Origin: DATFKA01 sp042095835
GTDB lineage: Bacteria > Bacteroidota > Bacteroidia > Chitinophagales > Saprospiraceae
Length of the DNA: 12,573 nt
Direction: 5' to 3'
NCBI GenBank assembly: GCA_042095835.1
Contig: JBELML010000164.1
Span: 1 to 12,573 of the forward strand
Under the pieces are notes generated by a model. It did no database searches, was not told the origin of the DNA, and saw nothing but the letters and a program-made list of their open reading frames with translations. This document shows positions 6,551 through 12,573 of the stretch, piece by piece. Made by a program: the position numbers and the translations under genes. Within the stretch, counting starts at the first letter, position 1. Each line of letters opens with the position of its first letter.

Positions 6551-6597
6551 AAAAAGCGGTTATTCCCAATCCTATGGAATAACCGCTTTTTGTTTTA
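6551..6597 (+). terminator. Strong Rho-independent terminator
   Basis: A perfect 16-bp stem pairs 6551-6566 (aaaaagcggttattcc) with 6576-6591 around a 9-base loop (6567-6575). The descending arm ends in ttttt and continues gtttt. It lies 33 bases after the second ATPase and 62 bases before the sigma factor start, so it separates the two units. The A-run at the ascending side would also allow termination in the opposite direction. Confidence 0.93.
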
Positions 6598-6659
6598 TCG
6601 TATAGAATGTGTGATAAATTGGTCTATTCCGCTACTAATAGATAAACGATGCTTTTTAT

Positions 6660-7160
6660 ATGCCAAGACAAGATGCATTTGTGGAATTAATAAAGGCTCA
6701 TGAGCCGATCATTCTAAAAATCGTGAAATTCTATACCGATTCCTTAGAAGATGAAGCAGACTTGAAGCAAGAGATCATCTACCAGCTTTGGAGGTCCATG
6801 GATTCTTTTAAAGGTCATGCACAAGTGAGCTCTTGGATATACCGCGTGGCGCTCAATACGGCTTTAGTCAACTTAAAAAAACGGAAAAAACAGATCGCAG
6901 CACAATCTATTGAGCAAGATATCCCATCTATTGTCGATGAAAACAATAAGGAGGAAGAAGAAAAGGTCCAACAATTATATGCCTCTATCAAGCAGCTACC
7001 CGCATTAGATAGAGCCATCATTCTACTCTATTTGGAAGAGAAATCTCATGCAGAAATTGCAGAAATCATTGGCCTTTCTCCTACAAATATTGGCACCAGA
7101 ATTGGTCGAATCAAAAAAAAATTACAATCACTGTTTAAACTCCAAAAACAATGGAATTAG
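6660..7160 (+). CDS. ECF-type RNA polymerase sigma-70 family factor
   Basis: This 166-residue protein has the two-domain ECF layout. Region 2 is at about 8-75, with the DLKQEIIYQLWRSMDSFKG core-binding and -10 recognition segment and SSWIYRVALNTALVNLKK. An acidic linker at about 86-104 (VDENNKEEEEK) follows. Region 4 is at about 106-160, with the KQLPALDRAIILLYLEEKSH stretch and a helix-turn-helix (AEIAEIIGLSPTNIGTRIGR). There is no extra C-terminal domain. It is the first gene after a terminator, so it has its own promoter. ECF factors often activate their own operon, but no convincing -35/-10 pair could be assigned in 6598-6659. Its stop overlaps the next gene's start, pointing to translational coupling. 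Target genes are not evident from the sequence. Confidence 0.93.
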   Translation: MPRQDAFVELIKAHEPIILKIVKFYTDSLEDEADLKQEIIYQLWRSMDSFKGHAQVSSWIYRVALNTALVNLKKRKKQIAAQSIEQDIPSIVDENNKEEEEKVQQLYASIKQLPALDRAIILLYLEEKSHAEIAEIIGLSPTNIGTRIGRIKKKLQSLFKLQKQWN

Positions 7161-7750
7161 CAGAATTAAAGCATACTTGGATTCATCTTAAGTCAAGCAT
7201 AGAAGAGCAAAAATCTTTAAATCAAGAACAGATTATGGAAATTGTACAAAGCAGATACAAACGTAAATTAGGTAGTATCATTCGGTACGAGTCTTATGGT
7301 GTAATTGTTATTTTGATCGGATTGGTCTTTACAATTTGGAATATTCCACTTTATGATACCTTAGCTTTGCAAATCTGTGCAGCCCTTAGTATTGGCCTCA
7401 TGATTCTTTTACCAACCTTATCTTTTACCACTATTTTCAGAATGCGGGATCTCAATATGGCGAATCAAAATACCCAGGATACCATCCGAGAATTTGCCAA
7501 ACGCAGGGCGCAATTTCTGATAGCCCAACAGTGGGGACTCTGGCTTTCGGCAGTATTTATGTTCACGCTGATACCCGTAGCTACAAAGATTTTTAAAGGG
7601 AAAGATATCCTGAGTGAAGGCAGTAATACCCTACCCTGGATTATGGTGGCTGGCCTGGTATTTTTATTCTTTTTTGGTAGATGGGGACTGCAATGCTACC
7701 GACGTATTAGTGCGGATGCGGGCAACTTACTCCAGGAGTTGGAGGAATAA
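7151..7750 (+). CDS. Four-helix membrane protein of unknown family, candidate sigma-factor regulator
   Basis: The protein has 199 residues and I do not recognise the family. It has an N-terminal soluble segment (1-46) with helical, charged text (LKHTWIHLKSSIEEQKSLNQEQIMEIVQSR, split around residues 7-35). Four likely membrane helices lie at about 49-65, 70-91, 127-147 and 161-180. A basic or polar cytoplasmic loop is at about 97-126, and the tail is short (AGNLLQELEE). The start codon is inside the last four codons of the sigma gene (10-base overlap), so the two are translated as a pair. A membrane protein immediately downstream of an ECF factor is commonly its anti-sigma factor, with the N-terminal soluble part binding the sigma. 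Here no zinc-binding His/Cys motif (ZAS domain) and no FecR-like domain are visible, so the role is inferred from context alone. Confidence 0.8.
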   Translation: MELAELKHTWIHLKSSIEEQKSLNQEQIMEIVQSRYKRKLGSIIRYESYGVIVILIGLVFTIWNIPLYDTLALQICAALSIGLMILLPTLSFTTIFRMRDLNMANQNTQDTIREFAKRRAQFLIAQQWGLWLSAVFMFTLIPVATKIFKGKDILSEGSNTLPWIMVAGLVFLFFFGRWGLQCYRRISADAGNLLQELEE

Positions 7751-7764
7751 GCATACAAGGAATG

Positions 7765-7793
7765 GAGTCATCTCGGCAGTGCCGAGATGACTC
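7765..7793. terminator. Stem-loop in the convergent gap
   Basis: A perfect 13-bp stem, gagtcatctcggc (7765-7777) with gccgagatgactc (7781-7793), encloses the 3-base loop agt. It lies between the 3' ends of two converging genes (stops at 7750 and 7809). Neither strand has a T-run after the stem: the plus strand continues aaaaacc. It is therefore terminator-like rather than a canonical intrinsic terminator, and may protect both transcript ends. Confidence 0.6.
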
Positions 7794-7808
7794 AAAAACC
7801 CATTGAAA

Positions 7809-10800
7809 TCAGGGTCTGATATTCGTAATTAAGGCAGGTATTTTCTTATCTATAAAAACCTTGTTGTAAGCAGCAATATCCTCTTTGATGAGTACATCCA
7901 TCGCTTTTTGCTGTTTTTTCCAATCTGCCTCTAATTCTACTAAACGATCCTTTACACCCTTTGTAACAACTGGATCAAAACCATCTACGACTCCTTTCAA
8001 GGTGAAGAAATCAGCATTGAGTTTACTCGGCCAATTGATTACATCTTGGGTATTCTTCTGGCGACGTTCGACCAGCTCTCCTTCCCAGCCATTTAGTTTT
8101 TCAAGTAAGGCTACACCAGCTTCGTACAGGTCTTTATGCTCTTCATGATCTTTTAGTAAGTCATTATAAGCGACAATCTGTTTTTTGACGACTCCCATAT
8201 CATTGATAGAGCGGTGAATATCTTCGATATTTTTTTCAATCCGGAGTAGCATTTTTTCCTGCTCTGCCCAGGCTCCAGGGTCCACTTCCTGACGAGGGTC
8301 CGCTACAATTTCGATCTCCACAGCTGAAGTTGATTCCCCCATTGTGATTTTTGCAGTATAGGTACCCGGTGCAACGGTATGTCCTCGATAGCTACCGTAT
8401 AAAAATGCGCCTTCTACGCCAGATAAAGTTTCGGTAGCAAAATCCCAAGCAAAGCGATTCAGGCCTGCTTTTGCCGGAATTGTTCTTGGTGCCGAGGGGC
8501 CACCCATCCAAGTTTTGAAATCCTCATCTTTCTTACTTGAATACGATCGAATCACCTTTCCATCGGCATTCATTATCTCCAATTGCAAGGGCATGGAATC
8601 TGTAGCCGCTTCTTTGACATAATAATCCAAGATCACTCCACTGGCGGGGTTCTGTCCTCTTTGTACACCACGGCCTCTACCACCTCCAAAACGAACCGTT
8701 GTTTTGGGCTCCATCAAGTGCACCATTGGCTCCTCTTCCATAATTTTAGGGGCATCCTGTAAAGCACTCAAATCATCTAAAATCCAGAATGCACGTCCTT
8801 GTGTAGCAGCCACCAAATCGTTGTCTTGAATTTTCATATCCGTCACGGGTACGATGGGCAAGTTCAACTGCAAACGATCCCAATCTGCACCTCCATTAAA
8901 GGATATATAAAACCCACGTTCTGCACCACCGTAGAGAATACCTGGCACTTTTTGGTCTTCTCGAATTACTCGAAGAAAATCATCCTTTTCGATACCTTTA
9001 TTGATAGCAGTCCAAGTTTTTCCGTAGTCGGTTGTCTTATAAGCCATGGCTCTGAAGTCATTGAACTTATAGCGATTGGCGCTAATGTAGGCCGTACCTT
9101 TCTCATGTGGAGAAACCTCGATGGAGTGAATGCTGGATTCCTCAAGATTGGGTGGCGTAATATTCTCCCAATTTTGGCCGCCATCTTTTGTAACATGGAC
9201 CAAACCACAATCACTACCGGTATAGATTACGCCCGCTTCTAGGGAAGATTCTAGGAGGTAGTAAATCGTATTATAGTTTTCACCACCGGCTCCTTCGTTG
9301 GTAAAAGGGCCACCACCTTTACCCTGCTTAGTCGTATCATCTCGAGTCAAATCAGGACTGATGACATCCCAGGAAATACCTCCATCTTGGGTTTTAAATA
9401 CTACATTACCTGCGTGATAAATCGTATTCGGATCATGAGGAGAAGCCACGATAGGTGCATTCCAGTTAAATCGATATTTGAGATCTTTGGGATCACGAGC
9501 AAAATTCAAAGCCGGATACTCTCGGATGTCTTTGCTTTGCTTGGTTCGGGTATCCAGTTTGCCGATGATACCTTGGTAACAACCACCATAAAGAATAATT
9601 GGATTGTCTGGATCAAAAGCGATGTAAGCACTTTCACAACCTGGGCCACTAAACCAATCTTTATCAGAAATACCACTGCTACCAGTACGGCTTGCAATGA
9701 CTACGGAGGAGTTATCCTGCTGCCCTCCATATACATTATAAGGGAACATATTATCGGTATTGACGCGATAAAACTGTGCAGTCGGTTGATTATATAAAGT
9801 GGACCAAGATCGACCTGTATTAAAGGTAACTTCCGCACCTCCATCATCTCCCAATACCATATTGCTATTGTTAGCCGGATTAATCCAGAGGTCGTGGGTA
9901 TCGCCATGGCCTACATTCACTCGGCTGAAGGTTTTACCACCATCGATAGAGCGGGTCATAGGAGCATTGAGCACGTATACTACATCGGCATTAATTGGAT
10001 CAGCAAAAACCTCCATATAGTACCAAGAACGAGAGGTTATCTTTTGATCATTAGAAAGGTGTGTCCAAGAAGACCCTCCATTATCAGAGCGATAAAGTCC
10101 TGCTTCTTTTTTCTCAGACTCCACGATAGCGTAGACGCGCTTACTATCTGCTCTGGAAACGGACACCCCAATTTTTCCCATCATATCTGGCAGGCCATTC
10201 CCTATTTTTCGCCAATTCTCCCCACCGTCAGTAGATTTATAAATCGCAGAACCTTCACCGCCACTTCTCACGGTCCAGGGCAGACGACGATGATCCCAGG
10301 TAGCAGCATACAATACTCTTGGATTGTTAAAATCAATACTTAGACCTGAGGCACCGGTATCTTCATTGACATAAAGGACTTTCCTCCAAGTCGTACCGCC
10401 ATCGGTAGATTTGTAAATCCCTCTTTGAGTGGAAGGCCCATGCACAGCTCCTTGAGCTGCTACGTAGACGATATCGGAATTTTGAGGATGGATGACTACA
10501 TCGGAAATATGGCGGGTGCTATCGAGTCCCATGTGCTGCCAAGTTTGCCCGGCATCTACCGACTTGTAGATTCCATCACCGAAGGTCGTCATTACTCCTC
10601 TGACAGCATGCTCGCCCATACCTACATAGATGACATTGGGATCAGATTCGGAGACGGCAATATCGCCGACGGAACCTGTTTTAAAATGGCCATCGGAGAT
10701 GTTTCTCCAACTTTGGCCAGCATTCTCTGTTTTCCACAGGCCACCGCCAGTGTACCCCGCATAATAGGTGTTTTCATCATCAATAACACCACTCACGGCA

Positions 10801-10997
10801 TTGGATCGGCCACCCCGATGTGGGCCTATATTCCGCCATTTAAGTGCCTTAAATTTTTTGGCTTGAAATGTGGGAGCTGCTTGCTCCACGGCTGGCATTT
10901 CTTTTTGTTTTTTCTTTTTGTTTTTGCGTTGACCGAAAACCGGTACAACCAACAAAAGGCATAATAAGCCTACTAATCCGCTCTTGAATTTCTGCAT
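7809..10997 (-). CDS. Secreted VPS10/sortilin-like beta-propeller protein (Asp-box repeats)
   Basis: The exported protein has 1062 residues. The start is ATG at 10997-10995, giving MQKFKSGLVGLLCLLLVVPVFGQ, a clear signal peptide. The upstream in-frame ATG at 11024 only adds a polar nonapeptide. After a Lys-rich stretch (24-32) comes the family hallmark WRNIGPHRGGRSNAVSG (54-70). Eleven Asp-box-like motifs (S/T-x-D-x-G-x-x-W) lie at about 89-97, 146-153, 197-204, 255-262, 304-311, 350-357, 393-398, 536-543, 603-610, 655-662 and 699-706, consistent with a large propeller. NQPTAQFYRV (403-412) and GGQQDNSSVV (424-433) are also typical. A beta-sandwich resembling the FlgD Ig-like fold follows at about 785-900, then a helical C-terminal part (910-1050). 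Relatives are often labelled glycosyl hydrolase, but I see no catalytic signature supporting that; peptide or protein binding is as likely. No T9SS sorting domain is present, so it probably remains periplasmic or uses another route. Confidence 0.9.
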   Translation of the reverse strand: MQKFKSGLVGLLCLLLVVPVFGQRKNKKKKQKEMPAVEQAAPTFQAKKFKALKWRNIGPHRGGRSNAVSGVIDDENTYYAGYTGGGLWKTENAGQSWRNISDGHFKTGSVGDIAVSESDPNVIYVGMGEHAVRGVMTTFGDGIYKSVDAGQTWQHMGLDSTRHISDVVIHPQNSDIVYVAAQGAVHGPSTQRGIYKSTDGGTTWRKVLYVNEDTGASGLSIDFNNPRVLYAATWDHRRLPWTVRSGGEGSAIYKSTDGGENWRKIGNGLPDMMGKIGVSVSRADSKRVYAIVESEKKEAGLYRSDNGGSSWTHLSNDQKITSRSWYYMEVFADPINADVVYVLNAPMTRSIDGGKTFSRVNVGHGDTHDLWINPANNSNMVLGDDGGAEVTFNTGRSWSTLYNQPTAQFYRVNTDNMFPYNVYGGQQDNSSVVIASRTGSSGISDKDWFSGPGCESAYIAFDPDNPIILYGGCYQGIIGKLDTRTKQSKDIREYPALNFARDPKDLKYRFNWNAPIVASPHDPNTIYHAGNVVFKTQDGGISWDVISPDLTRDDTTKQGKGGGPFTNEGAGGENYNTIYYLLESSLEAGVIYTGSDCGLVHVTKDGGQNWENITPPNLEESSIHSIEVSPHEKGTAYISANRYKFNDFRAMAYKTTDYGKTWTAINKGIEKDDFLRVIREDQKVPGILYGGAERGFYISFNGGADWDRLQLNLPIVPVTDMKIQDNDLVAATQGRAFWILDDLSALQDAPKIMEEEPMVHLMEPKTTVRFGGGRGRGVQRGQNPASGVILDYYVKEAATDSMPLQLEIMNADGKVIRSYSSKKDEDFKTWMGGPSAPRTIPAKAGLNRFAWDFATETLSGVEGAFLYGSYRGHTVAPGTYTAKITMGESTSAVEIEIVADPRQEVDPGAWAEQEKMLLRIEKNIEDIHRSINDMGVVKKQIVAYNDLLKDHEEHKDLYEAGVALLEKLNGWEGELVERRQKNTQDVINWPSKLNADFFTLKGVVDGFDPVVTKGVKDRLVELEADWKKQQKAMDVLIKEDIAAYNKVFIDKKIPALITNIRP

Positions 10998-11145
10998 GGT
11001 TTTAAATTTTATCAATTCCTGCAAAAATTAGGGATAATCGCTCAATAAAAAAAGGTATTGCAGCTCAAGTTGAATTGCTAAAGATGAATGTTCTGAAAAT
11101 GAAGATGAACGGTGGCACCGAAGCGCGAGTATAATGCGGAAAATC

Positions 11146-11886
11146 TTATTTTTGGTCTTGCCCTTTGGTGGCGGTATCATCCTTCTCCATTTTTGCTTCA
11201 GAGAAGATTAATTTTTTGAGGCAGATTTCGTGGTTGTTGCTCAGCCTGCCAGTAGCTGCAGTGACGCCCCAAAAAACAGTAGGATTTCCTTGGAATACTT
11301 CATTGATGATATCCTTTTGAAAACTAACCTGTAGATCCCCATCTAGGTAGACCTCCAAATTTTGATCCTCGGGGTACCAAAATATTTTCAGGCGATGACG
11401 GCCACCATCTTCAACATTCCCTAATAGGACAGGATCAATTTGTCCAGAAAAATAATGATTGATATATCCATTGGTCATCACCGCAAGATGGTCTTCCGCT
11501 GGATCATCAAGATGGTAATTCATATAGGTATCAAACTCTATGCCCAGAGATGGCCGAAGGCCAGCAAAGCCCATACCTTCTCCCCAGAAACCGGTATTTT
11601 GTATTTGTGGATAGAAAACGAAAACGATTCCATCTGCTCCATCATCATCTTTCTCCCCAAGCATCAGACAAATTTCCATTTCAAATGGATAATTGAGGTC
11701 AATAGGTCTTTTGTACCAAGCAGAACCAGAAGTATATTGAAAATCAGGAACCAGACGGATACACTGGTCACTGATTTTGGTAGCTGATCCACTTAATCTA
11801 AAATCAGAGATATCGATTTGTGCATAGGTGAAAGTGGTACAATACAGAAAGCATAAGGTAACAACTGCTCTAAATAGGCCCCGCAT
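11146..11886 (-). CDS. Secreted L-type (legume-like) lectin-domain protein
   Basis: The protein has 246 residues with a signal peptide (MRGLFRAVVTLCFLYCTTFTYA) at about 1-22. Almost all the rest is one concanavalin A-like beta-sandwich. The sugar-site loop DDGADGIVFVF (81-91) contains Asp85. The metal loop around GIEFDTYMN (115-123) continues to DDPAEDH (127-133). The back strands are HRLKIFWYPEDQNLEVYLDG (164-183) and VFWGVTAATG (204-213). With Glu117 set against concanavalin A Glu8, Asp119, Tyr121, Asn123, Asp128 and His133 fall exactly on Asp10, Tyr12, Asn14, Asp19 and His24, so Ca/Mn binding is likely intact. The C-terminus is a short charged tail (231-246) without a T9SS sorting domain. 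It lies between two other genes for exported proteins on the same strand, 60 bases after the upstream one. Likely role: carbohydrate binding in the periplasm or at the surface; the ligand is unknown. Confidence 0.88.
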   Translation of the reverse strand: MRGLFRAVVTLCFLYCTTFTYAQIDISDFRLSGSATKISDQCIRLVPDFQYTSGSAWYKRPIDLNYPFEMEICLMLGEKDDDGADGIVFVFYPQIQNTGFWGEGMGFAGLRPSLGIEFDTYMNYHLDDPAEDHLAVMTNGYINHYFSGQIDPVLLGNVEDGGRHRLKIFWYPEDQNLEVYLDGDLQVSFQKDIINEVFQGNPTVFWGVTAATGRLSNNHEICLKKLIFSEAKMEKDDTATKGQDQK

Positions 11887-11946
11887 AAAATTTTATATAA
11901 GAAACAAATCTCAGCTATAATGGTTCTTATTTTCCACAATCAAAAC

Positions 11947-12573
11947 TTATTCCATTTGAATAAGGCGTTTTGTCCAAACTTTTTGATCCGACTTCAAGGT
12001 GACATAATATACGCCCGGCACTTGTCCTGACAAGTCCAGTCTTCTACTCTTGTCCACTTGAAGAGAAGCCACAAGCTGTCCTAATTCATTGCGAATCAGT
12101 AGTACATCACCCGTTTCAAAATCACCTACTATCGTGTATTGTCCGGTACCAGGATTGGGGAATAGGGCCCAATCTCTTAGCTGGCTACCGCTTCTGGTCA
12201 CCGAGCGAATCTCACTATATTCTAATGCGCCATCAATATCTTGTTGTTGAAGTCGATAAAAGCTCGTCCCATCTAAGGGATTAGGATCAAAGTCTTGGTA
12301 GTATTGCTGTTCGTTGGTGGTGCCAGCACCATCGAGCCAGGCGATAGACGCCCAATTGATGCCATCGGCACTACGCTGTACAAAAAATCCTAGGTTGTTT
12401 TGTTCGGAGGCAGTGGTCCAATCGAGTTGGACCTGCTGTGGCAGGTTCGTAGCTTCAAAAGAAAGAAGGTCTACGGGGAGGTCGTCGTTGATGACTTCGA
12501 CAAGTTTAGTGTTTGAACTTAAAGTACCGCAAACGATCCCATTAGTAATAGCATTCTGAAGAGTGCTCAATGT
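11947..12573 (-). CDS. C-terminal part of a T9SS-exported surface or secreted protein (cut by window edge)
   Basis: About 208 codons of the 3' end are present. The frame remains open to the window edge (Thr-Leu-Ser-Thr...), so the TTG at 12570 is not a plausible start. The segment LPVDLLSFEATNLPQQVQLD, running on through WTTASEQNNLGFFVQRSADG (from about residue 31), and ending near EYSEIRSV (about 127), is the fibronectin-like stalk that often precedes the sorting signal in this phylum. The last 75 residues are a type A T9SS sorting domain. It contains WALFPNPGTGQYTI, then LLIRNELGQLVASL, then LSGQVPGVYYVTL and a basic end WTKRLIQME. The domain is recognised by the T9SS translocon after Sec export and is normally cleaved when the cargo is attached to the surface or released. 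What the missing N-terminal part does cannot be told here. Confidence 0.9.
   Translation of the reverse strand, partial: TLSTLQNAITNGIVCGTLSSNTKLVEVINDDLPVDLLSFEATNLPQQVQLDWTTASEQNNLGFFVQRSADGINWASIAWLDGAGTTNEQQYYQDFDPNPLDGTSFYRLQQQDIDGALEYSEIRSVTRSGSQLRDWALFPNPGTGQYTIVGDFETGDVLLIRNELGQLVASLQVDKSRRLDLSGQVPGVYYVTLKSDQKVWTKRLIQME

Noticed and set aside
9387..10964. Plus-strand open frames of 136, 149 and 179 codons (9387-9797, 9894-10343, 10425-10964)
   Set aside because: They lie antisense to the well-supported propeller gene, whose repeated Asp-box codons keep the complementary frame open. No recognisable domain appears.
10998..11060. Possible promoter of the propeller gene (taatttttg on the minus strand near 11022-11030)
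   Set aside because: It is one base longer than the TAnnTTTG pattern and has no matching upstream TTTG at the proper distance, so it is not supported.
11108..11122. Small stem cggt/accg after the lectin gene as a terminator
   Set aside because: The stem is only 4 bp and has no T-run on the minus strand.
12314..12570. TTG at 12570 as start of the right-hand minus-strand gene, and the plus-strand frame at 12314-12559
   Set aside because: The gene's frame stays open to the window edge and begins in mid-domain, so it is truncated. The plus-strand frame is its shadow.

Overview
The window looks like a chromosomal segment of a marine or aquatic member of the Bacteroidota, probably close to the Saprospiria/Cytophagia. 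The signs are a type IX secretion (T9SS) C-terminal sorting domain, an 800-residue double-FtsX ABC permease of the kind abundant in this phylum, a secreted VPS10/Asp-box propeller protein, A-rich leaders without clear Shine-Dalgarno sequences, and moderate A+T content. The assignment rests on protein style, not on a marker gene.

Left part (1-6600, + strand): after a 439-base gene-free stretch full of short repeats comes an export module. It consists of a HlyD/MacA-like membrane fusion protein (440-1696), a MacB/LolD-type ATPase (1757-2446) and a large FtsX/MacB-type permease (2881-5334). No outer-membrane TolC partner is visible. The ATPase and permease are separated by an unusually long 434-base gap holding a large imperfect foldback (2512-2680) and smaller hairpins. 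The permease is followed by a G-rich array of degenerate 8-base repeats (5341-5510), then the collapsed remnant of a second permease (5561-5794), then a second ATPase (5840-6517) whose D-loop Asp and post-signature Arg are substituted. A strong intrinsic terminator (6551-6597) closes this unit. The most economical reading is one working tripartite-type exporter plus a decaying paralogous ATPase/permease pair.

Middle (6660-7750, + strand): an ECF-type sigma factor overlaps by 10 bases a four-helix membrane protein of unrecognised family. The pair has the layout of a sigma factor with a membrane-bound regulator.

Right part (7809-12573, - strand): three genes for exported proteins run toward the sigma pair. 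In transcription order they are the C-terminal end of a T9SS cargo protein (cut by the window edge), a small secreted L-type lectin with the full concanavalin A metal-ligand pattern, and a 1062-residue VPS10/sortilin-like beta-propeller protein. A 13-bp stem-loop lies in the convergent gap at 7765-7793.

I see no transposase, integrase, CRISPR array, tRNA or rRNA. The unexplained material lies in the gene-free stretches: repeats, the foldback and the permease relic. No clearly new multi-gene system can be demonstrated. The best leads are the foldback inside the exporter operon, the permease deletion that leaves an open frame running into a variant ATPase, and the sigma factor/membrane protein pair.
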